Source: Reclinomonas americana ATCC 50394
Lineage: Eukaryota > Jakobida > Jakobea > Jakobida
Direction of reading: 5' to 3'
Assembly: GCA_048213135.1 (NCBI GenBank)
Contig: PS015285.1
Coordinates: forward strand, 8,904 to 72,903
DNA length: 64,000 bases
Shown: positions 19,543-31,593 of the stretch, one piece after another
How the letters are laid out: the number at the start of each line of letters is the position of its first letter
How positions within the stretch are numbered: the stretch's first letter is position 1
Position numbers and translations under genes: made by a program
Notes under the pieces: model-generated
What the model was told of the DNA's origin: nothing
What the model saw: only the letters and a program-made list of their open reading frames with translations
The model's database searches: none

Positions 19543-22500
19543 ATGAGCGCCGAGTGTGTCCGCGTCATTGTCCGGTGAGTTGCTCTCTTTGTGTGTGTGT
19601 GTGCGCGCGCGCGTTGGTGGTGTTGTTTGCTCACTTGTCTCTCTCGCAGATGCCGACCCATGTCGGATAAGGTTCTCTCTCGCTCTCTTGTGTGTGTGTC
19701 TGCGTGTGTGTGCGTGCTGACCTGCGTGTGTGCGTGCGTGTCTGCGACAAACAGGAATTCGCAAAGGGTGCGTGATCAAACAAATTGTCTGTGTTTGTGT
19801 GTCTGTGCCCGTGCATGCGCGTGTATGCATGACAAGAGAGCGTGAACTGACTGGTATTCTTCTTCTACTTCTTCTTCGACGCTCAGGATGCCAGCGCATT
19901 GTGGAGATGAACGACGCGGTGTGTGCTCGCTCAACCTCCTCCTCCTCCTCCTTCTCCCCTCTCTCCCTCCTGTTCCTCTCACTCTCTCTCTCTCTGTCTC
20001 TCTCCACCTCTCCCTCTTTTCTCGGTGTCGTGATACTTGCATGTGTGTTTTTGCGTGTGGTCGTTGACATCCTCCTCATTTTCTGCGGAGACGGACTCCG
20101 ACCGATTTCGCTCATTGCTCTCGTCCGTCGCAGACCAATGAGGTCTACGTCACCAATCCCAAGGTGTGTGTGTGCGCGCGCGCATGCTCAGAGTACTGTG
20201 TGTGTTTTTTCAGAAAAAGGGGTGTTGACTCCGATTATTTCCGTCGCAGGAACTGACCGAGTTGCCGAAAGTGTTCACCTTTGATCGCGTCTACGACTGG
20301 GAGTTGCGTATTGAGCTTTTGTGTCTTGTGTCGCCGCTGCTCTCTCGGCGGAGCCTGACATGGTGCCTTCCCGTGTCAGGTCGCGACAGCGTGTCGTGTT
20401 CGACGAGACGGCGCGTCCGATTGTGGAGAGCGTGTTCGAGGGCTACAATGGCACGATTTTCGCGTACGGCCAAACAGGTGCCGGTAAGACGTACACCATG
20501 GAGGGCACGGCTGGCGATCCCGAGGAGGCCGGTATCATTCCCAACACGTTCCAGTGGATTTTCGATCGGATCTCGAATCAGTCGGAGGAGAAGCAGTTCT
20601 TGGTGCGCGCCTCGTACCTCGAAATCTACAACGAGGACATTCGCGACCTGCTCAGCCCCAACACCGAGGCTCGCCTCGAGCTCAAGGAGAGTGCCGAGAA
20701 GGGCATCTTTGTCAAGGTCTCGTCTTGTTTTGTTCATCGTGACGCGGTTTTGTCACGTTTGCTCACCCAAGCGCAGGATCTGAAAACGGTGGTGGTCACC
20801 AACGAGGACGAGATGCAGCAGGTGCTGCGCACCGGCAAGAAGAACCGCAAGGTCGGCGCCACGGCCATGAATGCCACATCGTCACGGTCGCACGCCATCT
20901 TCACCGTGTGCATTGAGGTGTCGGAGAAGGGCGAGGACGGCCAGCAGCACATTCGCATGGGCAAGCTGAACCTGGTCGATTTGGCCGGTTCCGAGCGTGC
21001 CTCCAAGACACAGGCCACCGGCACGCGTCTGCAGGAGGGCTGCAAGATCAATCTGTCGCTGTCGGCTCTCGGCAATGTCATTTCCGCTCTGGTCGACAAG
21101 AAGGCGCTGCACGTGCCGTATCGTGACTCGAAGCTCACTCGTCTCCTGCAAGACTCGCTGGGCGGCAACACCAAGACCTGCATGTTTGCCAACATGGGAC
21201 CCGCCGACTACAACTACGAGGAGACCATGAGCACACTGCGCTACGCCAACCGCGCCAAGCAGATTCAGAACAAGCCCAAGGTGCTCTATTTAACACACCT
21301 CCTCTTTTTTTTCTGAGTGTGTGTGTATCTGACACTCGTTCCACCTTNNNNNNNNNNNNNNNNNNNNNNNNNNNNNNNNNNNNNNNNNNNNNNNNNNNNN
21401 NNNNNNNNNNNNNNNNNNNNNNNNNNNNNNNNNNNNNNNNNNNNNNNNNNNNNNNNNNNNNNNNNNNNNNNNNNNNNNNNNNNNNNNNNNNNNNNNNNNN
21501 NNNNNNNNNNNNNNNNNNNNNNNNNNNNNNNNNNNNNNNNNNNNNNNNNNNNNNNNNNNNNNNNNNNNNNNNNNNNNNNNNNNNNNNNNNNNNNNNNNNN
21601 NNNNNNNNNNNNNNNNNNNNNNNNNNNNNNNNNNNNNNNNNNNNNNNNNNNNNNNNNNNNNNNNNNNNNNNNNNNNNNNNNNNNNNNNNNNNNNNNNNNN
21701 NNNNNNNNNNNNNNNNNNNNNNNNNNNNNNNNNNNNNNNNNNNNNNNNNNNNNNNNNNNNNNNNNNNNNNNNNNNNNNNNNNNNNNNNNNNNNNNNNNNN
21801 NNNNNNNNNNNNNNNNNNNNNNNNNNNNNNNNNNNNNNNNNNNNNNNNNNNNNNNNNNNNNNNNNNNNNNNNNNNNNNNNNNNNNNNNNNNNNNNNNNNN
21901 NNNNNNNNNNNNNNNNNNNNNNNNNNNNNNNNNNNNNNNNNNNNNNNNNNNNNNNNNNNNNNNNNNNNNNNNNNNNNNNNNNNNNNNNNNNNNNNNNNNN
22001 NNNNNNNNNNNNNNNNNNNNNNNNNNNNNNNNNNNNNNNNNNNNNNNCATGTTCCACAGCGTGAGGAAGCTCGTCTGCGCCAGGAACTGGAGGAGCAGGA
22101 GCTGGACCGCATGAACTTTGAGGAGCAGTATTCTTCGCTGGCCGAGAAGGCCGAGCAGCTGGAGAAGAAGCTGAAGCTGGCACTCACCAAGTACAAGAAG
22201 CTGAAGGCCGAGCGCAGCGACGTGATGGAGGAGTTCAACCGCGATCGCGAGGACATGCTCGACACCATCCGCATGCACGAGAAAGAGCTGATGCTGAAGG
22301 ATTTGATTATCGAAAACTTTATCCCGCCAGAGGAGGTCCAAAAGGTGCGTGCGAGCCGTCAGCATCACGCCGAGGTACACTTATGTGATTGATACTCAAC
22401 CCCACCCACGCGCAGATCGAGTCGCGCGCCGAGTGGGACGAAATCGAGGGCGTGTGGCGCCTGAAGCACATTGAGCTGGCCGGCAACAACATGCTGAGCC

Positions 22501-22970
22501 GCGTTCGTCGACCGATTTCGGCTGCCAACGCACGGCGACCCATGTCGGAGCACGCCAAGATGGCGTCCATGACTGGCGATCCGCGGTATCGCTCAGAGGA
22601 CATTCTCAATCTGGGACTGGACATGCCCGAGCGCAGCACACAAGACTACGAGGATGTGCTCCAGCAAATGTACACGGGTGTGGACGATGGCACATTCCAC
22701 CAGGCTGCTGGGTACGTTTCGCAATCATCCTGCCCCCACCCCCACCTCTCTTCCTTTATGGCTGACCCACTGTTNNNNNNNNNNNNNNNNNNNNGTGAAA
22801 CGCACAGCATGCCGAATGTGTACTACTCGTACAAGCCGACTGATTCGAGCCTGGCGCGGCCGCGCTCGCAGAAGAAGAAGAAGTCGGCACGCAAGGAGAC
22901 ACCACCGACCGCCGCCGAAGCCTTCCCGCAATCACGTGGCCTCGTGTCGTCCTCGAAGCGTTTTATCTGA
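19543..22970 (+). CDS. Kinesin-2 motor subunit (KIF3/FLA10-like), with 700-N and 20-N gaps
   Basis: Plus-end microtubule motor; the kinesin-2 family drives anterograde intraflagellar transport. The start region is in tiny exons: 19543-19574, 19650-19671 and 19755-19767, giving [20 protein letters not shown]. The motor domain follows: [16 protein letters not shown] (P-loop), [44 protein letters not shown] (switch I), [14 protein letters not shown] (switch II), [38 protein letters not shown] and the neck entry [18 protein letters not shown] 700-N gap hides much of the stalk. Past it are a coiled coil ([19 protein letters not shown]) and the KIF3A-like tail block [14 protein letters not shown] plus [20 protein letters not shown]. 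After the 20-N gap comes a basic tail ([10 protein letters not shown]) ending at TGA 22968-22970. The tail block supports KIF3A/FLA10 over KIF3B. Confidence 0.9.
21348..22047. other. Assembly gap, 700 N
   Basis: Lies in the kinesin gene between the neck and the distal stalk coiled coil. Exons on both sides are on the plus strand. Confidence 0.99.
22775..22794. other. Assembly gap, 20 N (scaffold join)
   Basis: Falls in an intron before the last kinesin exon. Orientation on both sides agrees. Confidence 0.99.
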
Positions 22971-23086
22971 GGGCGCGCCGAGTGCACCACCACCACGAGC
23001 GCAGACACATTCCACGCAACGAGAAGCAGAAGAACAAGAAGAGGGAAAAGCGAAGCAAATGTATGTACCAGAAAGAGCTGTTTGGT

Positions 23087-26000
23087 TTATCGTAATCTGC
23101 GTGGCTGTGCAGTGGGGGCCTGAGTGGCAGCGGCTACGGCCGACGCTCGACGCAGCGGCGCATTCGAGGTGGCCGCCTCTCGCAGTGGCGGTAGCGACTG
23201 CGGTGCTGTGACTCGACTCGATGAGGAGGAGGGCGGCGGCAGAGAGGCAGAGCGCCCGCGCGAAGCTTCGGCAGAGACTGGTCGTCGCAGAATCTCCACT
23301 GGCGGGAAGTCCTCATCGTCGTTGCCTCGTCCCTTGTCAACTTCGTCATCATAGTCGTCGTCTTCGCCGTCATCTTCGTCGTCGTCGTCGTCATCATCGA
23401 CGTCGGCATTCCCACCGGCAGCGACTCGACGCCGACGATGGCGTGGCCGGCTTCGTCCGCGCTTCCCAGGCTTCTTGCGTCGCAGCGGTTCCGACGATCG
23501 ACTCCAAGGTGACGGAGGTGAGTTTAAATTTACGCGAAGGGCGGCCATGGGTGCCGCCGCCGCAGCAGCAGTTGCGGCCGCTGTTGTTGCCGACGACACA
23601 GCGGTCCAGTCCTCGGGCCGACGCAGTACATCAGTCAACATCTGCTCGGCCGACTTGCTGCTTCCAGCCGTCTGCTTGTACAGTGGTTGCTGCTGTGTTT
23701 GTTGTTGCTGTTGTTGTTGTTGAGAGGACAGCAGTGCATCCAATCGACGCCAGTCTGTGACAGAAGACGACGTGCCCGTGGTGGTGGTTGTGGTGGTGGT
23801 GGTGGTAGCGGAGCGATCAGGCGGCGGCGATGGATCTCGTCGACGTGCATCACTCGCAGGCGTCAGTGCCACTGCGATGGGACGGTGGCGTTGCTGGCGA
23901 TGCATCCGGGTTCCATCCTCTTCACCACGCGACGACGGCACAGACGACGGCGGCTGCGGTGGTGGCGGATTGCTGAACGGCATCAGAGGGAGAACCGGTG
24001 GCAAGCCGACCGCATGCTCACTGGCCTCTGGAGCCGGTGTCGATGGCAGTGGTGGAGGTAGCACCACAGCATTGGGTGCACGATGTACTCGGTCAGCCGG
24101 ACGCAGTCGAGGCGACTCGGAGGCGTCTGGACTCGATCGCCGACCGACTACGTGGAACGTAGCCGGTATTGGAGGCTCGGCAGGAATGGAAACCTGCCGC
24201 TCCGGAAGGTGCCACGGAGTTGCGGCTTGCACCTCAAGCTTGGCGGTGCCACGGCGGTCAAGCGTGTCGGCTACTGCGACGCGATGCGACGACAGAGAGA
24301 GTACGCGCGCCAGCAGCTCGGCGGTGGCGGCGCCGACGGCTAGATCCACGGCCGTATACTGTGGGGATTCCAGTCAGCGACGATTCTCTGGTTGCAGCAT
24401 GAGGCACACACACCTCGTGGACACCACTCTTTTCCGCAAAGTACAAGACACCGAGCATGTCACCGACGCCGCTGACCACTGGAACGCCCATGACTGCGGC
24501 AGAGTCGGAATCAGTCACACAGACGTACAAGAGCACACACAAAACAGGAGAGAATGGCGCACCCATACGCGGAGCAACAGACGATGCGCCGCCTCCAAAT
24601 GCGCCGTCGGCGTCGGCAGACGGCGACGCGGGTCTCGAGTGCATCATCGACGTCAGTACCGAAGTGTGCGTGATCATCGCTCGCCGCGCCACCGACTCCA
24701 TGGCCTCGGCCGCATCGCTGTCACCGTTCTCCGTCATCGCTGGTGTCGCCGGTCGTCCCTTGTGCCGGTGCCCGACGGCCGCCATGGTGGTGGAGAGCGC
24801 CGAATTTGTGCTGTCATCGCTGTCGGCTTGCAGGAAGAAGCATCCACTCGCGCTGCACTCTCGCCGGCCCCACTCGCACACAGCATGCATCAGTACCTCC
24901 AGCGGTGACCACGAAGGCGGCGGAGTAAAGTCGTCGGGAGTCGGCGAACGATGTACAGCAGTGACAGACTCGACATCGCCCTCGGCCGACAAGTCGGTCT
25001 CCGAGCATGTGTCGATAGGGGGTGGTTCTGGACGAACCGCGGGTTGTTTCGAGACCACCGACTCGGGTCGCGTGGCCGGACGTGGTGGATCGGGTCGCCC
25101 GCTGGCACTGGCGCGCAGGTCGGCGGCAGTGCGCATCACATTGTGTTCGAGCTGCAGCGAGGCGTGTGCGGCAACTGGCGACGGAGACGGCGCCGCATGC
25201 TTGCTGGGCGACGGCGGCAGCACTGCCGGTGGTGGGATCCACGACTCGCGACGCTTGATGGTTTCCGCCGCTTGCTCCAGCTCTCGCAGTACCGCAGCCA
25301 ACTGCTCCTTCAGTGCATCGATTTGATGCTGTGGTTGTGTGAGAGGGGGGATGAGCGGTAGTGTGAGGCTGGAGCAATCGAATCGACGCAACCTGGCTGG
25401 CACTCTGCAGCGTCTCCAACTTATCCAACAGTTCGGCGACACGAGCCTCCAGTTCCTTGGTCTGCGCCTCGAGATCGGCCGCCGTGGCGAGCAGTGCGGC
25501 CTCTCTCGCGCGCGCGGCATTCGCCGTCTCCATGAGCGCCTGCGACGACGCAGTGGCTTGAGAAACAGTAAGGTAACAGAGGCTTTTGGTGCGATGACAT
25601 CCACACCTTGCGCAATCCAGGCAGCGCCTTCAACTCTTCTTGCATCGCCGACTCGCGCGCAGCACTCTGCTCCAACAGCTGCATCAACTCCTGCACTCGG
25701 CGATTCAGTGCGTCCACTCTCAGTTGCGCCTGCATGCACAATCGTTGAGAGCACGGAAGAGGCTGAGAGAGACACTCGTCCACCATCAGCCACACCTGTC
25801 TCTCCGACGCCATTAGTTTCTCGGCCATCTCTGCCCGGAGAGCGTCACGCTCCGCAGCCCACTCGGCTCGTTCACTCTCCAGCAGACGATGACACTGTGC
25901 CAGCAGCTCACTCTCCTCCAGCACCTGCGGCTCGGTCTGCGTGTTGCGATGTACCTGTGCGCAGAAAACAATGAGCAATAGACAACAACATACCAGCGTG

Positions 26001-28081
26001 ACGACGGCACGCAACCCAGTCGTGCAGGATGTTGATAGGCGGATCAATGTACTCGTACTCGAAGCGATCGGCCACCTTGTAGTCGCGGTCGCGCAGCCGA
26101 ATGTACAATGTTCGCATCTGTTCCACTTCCATGCTCAATGTGGCCACTTGCCTGTGTGTACCGTTTGTGAGTAGGTGGCAGTGAGGCAAGTGCTCTCGGG
26201 TGCGAATATGGCTCACCGACGCAGGTTTTCCTCCAGAGCCACGGACCTCGCATGAATAGCGTCACGCTGTCGCAGAGACTCGTTTGCCTATTGTGCCTCT
26301 GACTGTGAGCGCGCACGTACATGTGACCACAGTGAACAAAGGGCTCACCTGCCGCACAGCATGTTCACGCGATTTCTGCGCCACGTCCTTCCACCCTGCG
26401 ATCTCCGTCACTGCCTCCTCCACACGCGCTTCCAGCTGGCGAATCAACGCCAGCTGTAACCGCGTCAACTGCTGCTCTTCGGCAAGTTGCACACGAACAG
26501 CCTGTGTGCACACACGCAAGCATTGGCGTGAGACCACAAAACACCAATGAACATGGACAGGAGACCAGAATTGCAACACAACAGCGGCATTCCCGGTGGG
26601 GCTGCCAGTCACCGACGTGCGGGCAGTGGTTGCGCTCGACGTGACCGCCGACTCGCTCAACTCCTTCACTGTTCCACTGATTTCGTGCATCATGGCATCT
26701 GCCGCGTGCATGTAACAGATGGGTACGTGAGGAAGACGGAGCGACGACGAGATACGTACCTCGATCGTGTGAGACCTGCTCGATTTCGTCAGTGAGCAGC
26801 TGAATCACCTCACGCCGACTCAACACCGGCGTCGGTGTGCCAAGTCGCAGCACAGAACTCGTCGTACCACCAACCCCACTACCGCCACCGGCACCATCGA
26901 CATCCAGCAAATCGCTGTGTTCGGTCGTCGCCGTCGTCGTCGTCGTCGTCACTCCGGCAGCATGGCGACTTTCGGCCTCGGCCAATTGCTGCGCCATCGC
27001 CACCAGCCGAAGCAAGTAATGCCGGCGCTCTTCAGCGAAGGCCGCTTTGCGAATGGCCCACTGCTGCTTCTCCACTTGCGTCAGCGAGAGGTTTTCGAGC
27101 AGCTGACACCGGTCGCGCTCCTGTTGCACCAGATCGGTGAGGCGATTGATTTTGCGCTCCTTGGTCGCCACCTCTGCTATGAGCGAGCGAATCTGCGCCT
27201 CCTGCGCCGTGGCCGCCACCCGCATGTCGGCGGCCTCCAGTCGCGCCGTCGAGTCGGCATTCTTCAGCTTGTACTTAAGAAAGGCGATCTCATCGTCGAG
27301 CTGCGCAATGTGCTGTAGCAGCGTCTGCGTGTCGCTGGTGGCCAGATCTCGCCGCGCAAGCTGCTCCCGCAGACTGTCGAAACGAGTGTGAGTGCGAGAA
27401 GAGAGAGAGACAGAGACCCACAACAACAACAACAACAACCGGACATACCGATTCAGTTCCTCCTCCCGCTGCAGCGCCTGTGCCGGATCGAGCCACCAGA
27501 TGCCTCGCTGCACAAACTTGGCGACGCCTGAGCGTCGCGCCACCAGTCCATGCGACGGCGCATGAACAGGCGAGGATCCGCTTTCCTCCACTTCCTCCTC
27601 CTCGCTCTCCTCCACACCTCTCACCGCCCGCGCACGCATCGAAGGCGACATGACACTCTCCGCGTGCGGTGCTGCAGGCGACGTTGGTGACGTGGGAGCG
27701 ACTGCGTGAGGTGGCGGAGACGCGCGCTTGCCCGCGGGTGGCGGAGAAAAAATCTCCACGCGCTTGCTCTGCTCATCAACATGAGAGAGAGAGAAAGATA
27801 GAGAGAGGCAGCTGTACACTACGACACGCAACACTGCCGAGGAGCTGAAACATGCTGGCGCCCTTCATTACGCCCGCTCGTGTGAGCGAGGCCGACGCAT
27901 GCAAGAGTCGCTCTCCACTGCTTCGACTGCCACTGGCAACAATGGGCGGCAACACCGACAGTCGGTTGCTGTCCGTTGCCGCCTCATCAACCGCCGCGTG
28001 CTGCATGTGTTTGCTTGTGCGCGCGCGCGCGTGGGCGCGATCGACAATACAAACGCTGCTGGTGTCGCTGGCGTCCATCAT
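23087..28081 (-). CDS. Large coiled-coil protein with GAF domain and acidic/basic low-complexity tail
   Basis: A minus-strand gene of roughly ten or more exons. The proposed start is Met 28081 or 28078 (MDASDTSSVCIVDRAH); a later Met in MKGASMFQLLG is possible. A Pro/Ser-rich stretch (VEIFSPPPAGKRASPPP) and an acidic patch lead into WWLDPAQALQREEELNRY. Long coiled coils follow (LQHIAQLDDEIAFLKYKLKN, IRQLEARVEEAVTEIAGWKD, LEAQTKELEARVAELLDKLE), broken by YEYIDPPINILHDW near 26000-26060. A GAF-like domain lies at about 24930-24270: VLMHAVCEWGRRECSASGCF, VMGVPVVSGVGDMLGVLYFA, then YTAVDLAVGAATAELLARVL. GAF domains bind cyclic nucleotides or other small ligands, or dimerise; which applies here is unknown. 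The tail has a Gln run, an Asp/Glu run near 23340-23410, an adjacent Arg/Lys-rich block, and ends at TAA 23089-23087. I do not recognise the full architecture. It converges on kinesin with a 116-bp spacer. Confidence 0.65.
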
Positions 28082-28086
28082 CAGAA

Positions 28087-29431
28087 TCACATCTCGAGCA
28101 AGCCGCGCTCGTCGAGAAAGTCGAGCACGGCGGGCATGCTTTCGGCATTGGACAGCTCGGTGAGCTCGCCGGCGTTGAGCAGCGGGCCGAGCATGTGCGC
28201 AATGTGCTGACGGAACACCAGCGAGCTCATGTCGCCGGTGCTCAGTGTCAGGTCGACGAAATCGGCGAGACAGGCCAGTGGCAGCGAGTCGTGACCGGCA
28301 AAGAGCGCCGGGTTCTCCAGCAGACCGCGCGCGCTCATGGCTCCCTGCACGCCGGTTTTACGCTGGAATTCCTGCGCGTCGGCCAGCGTGCGCACGTCTC
28401 CGTTGTGCACGCATGGAATGGTGAGGTGCTCACGGAGCAGCTTCACGGCCTCCCAGTTGACGGGCACGTGGGAACGAGTGGTGCGCGTGCGACCGTGCAC
28501 GGTGATCATCGCGGCGCCGGCGGCCTCCAGCTGGCGCACCATGTCCACACTGTGCCTGTGGTGCGGGATGTGCGTTGTCAGGAGGAAGGCGCGCATGCAT
28601 GCAACAACAGCTGCAGGCACCGCGAACCGGAGGTCAGGCAGGATGCGGATCTTGATCGACACGGGGAGGGAGCAGCGGTTGCGCGTCTGCACCACCGCGT
28701 CGCGAATGATCTCCGGGTTCGACAGCAACGCCGCACCGTATCCTCTGCGCAGCGAGGCAACAATGAGGCTGTGACACACAGAGAAGGGAGTCGGAGAAAC
28801 CCGCACCGACTGGTGTGAGCCTTCTGAGGACTGCTCGGTGGTGGTGGTGTACGGTGAGTGACGGAGCGACAGAGGGAGAGAGAAAGAGAAAGAGGGAGGT
28901 CCGCACCAGCCACAGTTCAGGTCGACCATGTCACAGTGTGGCGCCACCTGTGATTGTATATGTGTGTCAATCAACCACACACAAGCACACGCTCATTGAC
29001 AACACTGCGTACCATTTCCGCGGCAGTGGCAAACACCACGCCATCGCGCGCAGCAAACTGCACCACCAGTGGTCGGTCATCTGCATCCACACATGCACAC
29101 AAATATGAGTGTCTCTCGTGTGCGTTAGGTTGTCACGCGTCCACCACTTGCCTGCTGCAGTGACAAAGTTGGTGTCGCGGGCCGACTGTGCACGGATAAA
29201 GGTGTTGGCCTCGATCATGTGCGTGTAGGTCACATCGCAACCCCTGCATTGTCGCAGCAGTGTGAGTGATGAGAGATGACGAGCGATCAGAAACACACGA
29301 GTGGAGCATACATACCACTTGCGGCAGAGAGCGCGGAACGGGAGGCGGGAGAAGCGAACCATGGGCGCCTGGATGCATACGAGCTCCTTTTGCGCAAACA
29401 GCGAGAGAATGGCGTTGCTCTCTGCGTCCAT
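28087..29431 (-). CDS. tRNA-dihydrouridine synthase, DUS4-like
   Basis: FMN enzyme that reduces uridine to dihydrouridine in the tRNA D-loop; the DUS4 class acts at U20a/U20b. Start ATG 29431 (MDAESNAILSLFAQKELVCI), stop TGA 28089-28087. Blocks in order: QAPMVRFSRLPFRALCRKW, CDVTYTHMIEANTFIRAQSA, RPLVVQFAARDGVVFATAAE, MVDLNCGC, GYGAALLSNPEIIRDAVVQ, LPVSIKIRILPDLR, AAGAAMITVHGRTRTTRSHV, PCVHNGDVRTLADAQEFQRK, GAMSARGLLENPALFAG. Length near 320 residues fits. The active-site Cys codon is split by an intron (28906-28769), and the usual next residue Pro is read as Leu. The downstream GAF gene starts 5 bp after this stop on the same strand. The first upstream Met at 29518 would add 29 residues of unlikely sequence. 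Confidence 0.87.
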
Positions 29432-29527
29432 GATCGATGAGAAGAAAGATGATGGACGGAGGACAACTGTGATTGTGCTTGTGCTTCTCTCGTACTTCAT
29501 TCTTATCGTGCTGGACATATTACAGGT

Positions 29528-31381
29528 TTAGCAGTCGCCATAGTCACCCCTGGCACCGCCGTCGTCATCGTCGTCGTCGTCGTCGAGGAGTACGTCAAGG
29601 TCAATGTCGACGTCGTCGTCGTCGTCGCGATTGTCGCCTGTAGCGGCCGCAGCGGCTGCTGCTGCTGCTGCGGCTGCCGCAGCTCGAGCACGCTTGGCAG
29701 CCGTACGACCTCGACCGCCACGGCAGCTGCGTCGCGACTTGCGGCGACGGCGGATCTCGCCAGTGACCGGGTCGACGATCAGGATTGTGCGCGACGCCGA
29801 GGTGGACTTGGAAGGGCTGCCACTGGCCGGTGTGCCAGCGCCGCTACTGCCGGCACTGCTGTACTTGGATCCGGTGCTGGATCCGTCGACATCGCTGCCG
29901 CTGAGGCTCGCCGGGCCGACACTGTCAAAGACGTCGACTTCGCGCTCTGCGGGGCCAGTGGCGCCGGCAGTCGCCATTGTCGACAGCGTCGGCTGCATGG
30001 GACGCACACCAGCGCGGTGGCTCATGGCGGCCGAGTCGATGTGGAGGGCGGCTAGCGACTGTCGCAGGGTCCGCAGTCGGGCGTTCTCGACCTCCATTTG
30101 CGCGAACGACTTGTCCATGGCATCGGAGAGCACGCCGGACGGTGCCAGGTGCTCAAACACCGCCAGTCGCTCGCGACGGCGCCCGAGCTCCTGCACGTTG
30201 CAGCTGACCACGTCGGCGTGGTTCTGCGGAGGAGGAGAGTGAGTGATCATGAATCGTGTGGGGTGACGGAAGCATGCAAGCACTCACCGCGCGCTTGAGG
30301 ACGTGTAGAAACCAGCACTTGGTGCCTGCAGGCGAATCACGAGGTGTGTCAGCACGTGGTGGAATACCAGATCAACAACAAAGGCAACAACACACCATAC
30401 GGGCAGTATCCGTCCTCTTGGAAGAACCGGCACGGACTGCACACGAGGAGCGAACAGTGAGTGGAGACGTAAAGAGATCGAGCACGCGCATCCACGAACA
30501 ACACGCACCTCGTCTTGGCCGTCGCACTGCGCATGCGGAGCACGGCCACGGTCCGAATCTCCTGCACATGAGAAAAAACATCAGAAAACGGACTTCGAAC
30601 AACAATCACACGACAACAACCCCACCACTCACCGCCTCGCCGTGCGCGAACCGACACTCACGGCCGTACCGACAGTTGCCCAGACGCTCAAACTCCTTGC
30701 ACAACTGGTCACGAATGAGCAAGGAGCAAAGAGCAAAAAACGTCAGTCGGGCAAGTCAAAACTGTACCTGCGTCTTGTGAAACATGACGGCATTGCGCTG
30801 GGCCTGCGTCGGCGACGTGCACGACACACGCGAGTCCTCCGACGAGTCCGACGCAATGGACACTGGCGATGTCGACACAGCTGGCGGCGGTGCTCGAGTG
30901 CGCACAGGTGGCGGCGGCGGCGGCTCCACTGCACACACACACACACACGCTCAGTGACCACAATGCACATACACACACACTCACTGCGACACACACGCAC
31001 CTCGCGACACTGGATGAGTGCGCGCCGACTGCAAACCACCAGCAGGCACTTTGATCAGCCACGCACTTTGACGACACGCAAACACACACACACTCTCTCT
31101 CTCTCTTGCTGCCGCACCTGAGTCGCCCACGCCGACGCAGGCCGCACCCTCATCATCTGCTGCGGCCGCTGCATCACCACCACCGACGAGGGATACTGCA
31201 CGTGCACATGATGATGATGATGATGCACACTGGCAATCGACCACCACTGCTGCTCAGCAGTCGCCTGCTGCTGCTGCGCATGCTGCTGATGATAGTGGCG
31301 CTGTTGTTGTTGAGCATGCGGGTGTCGGAGGTGAGGAAACACACCAGCGGGAACATGCGGCTCTGTGTGCACGCGCGTCAT
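29528..31381 (-). CDS. Tandem CCCH zinc-finger protein with polyHis/polyGln N-terminus and polyAsp tail
   Basis: Two fingers of form C-x8-C-x5-C-x3-H: CKEFERLGNCRYGRECRFAH, then CRFFQEDGYCPYGTKCWFLH, about 23 residues apart over three exons. Such pairs usually bind AU- or U-rich RNA and regulate mRNA decay or processing. The start ATG 31381 opens a His/Gln-rich exon (MTRVHTEPHVPAGVFPHLRH) that joins, via a 28-nt exon (SARTHPVSR), to a Pro-rich linker (VEPPPPPPVRTRAPPPA). After the fingers come a helical segment (NHADVVSCNVQELGRRRERL), a Ser/Gly-rich region, a basic patch (GEIRRRRKSRRSCRGGRGRT), an Ala run, and an Asp-rich end with TAG at 29530-29528. The spacing is somewhat longer than the 18-residue linker of TTP-type proteins. 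The RNA target cannot be told. It lies divergent to NUDT1 across 212 bp rich in (CA)n. Confidence 0.78.
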
Positions 31382-31593
31382 GATCTTCAGTCACACACAC
31401 AGACACACACACACACAACAGAGAGAGTGTGCATGCAAGTCACCAGTCATCAACATCGACACGCGTTGTTTGTTGCGTTTTTCCTTTGCCTTTGCTCTCA
31501 CACGCGAGTTGAAGTTGTCGATCAAAGTGACTTTATTGCGGGAAAGTTACGTCATGCGCGCATCAATTGTCCCCACGTCGATATCGACTTCCG

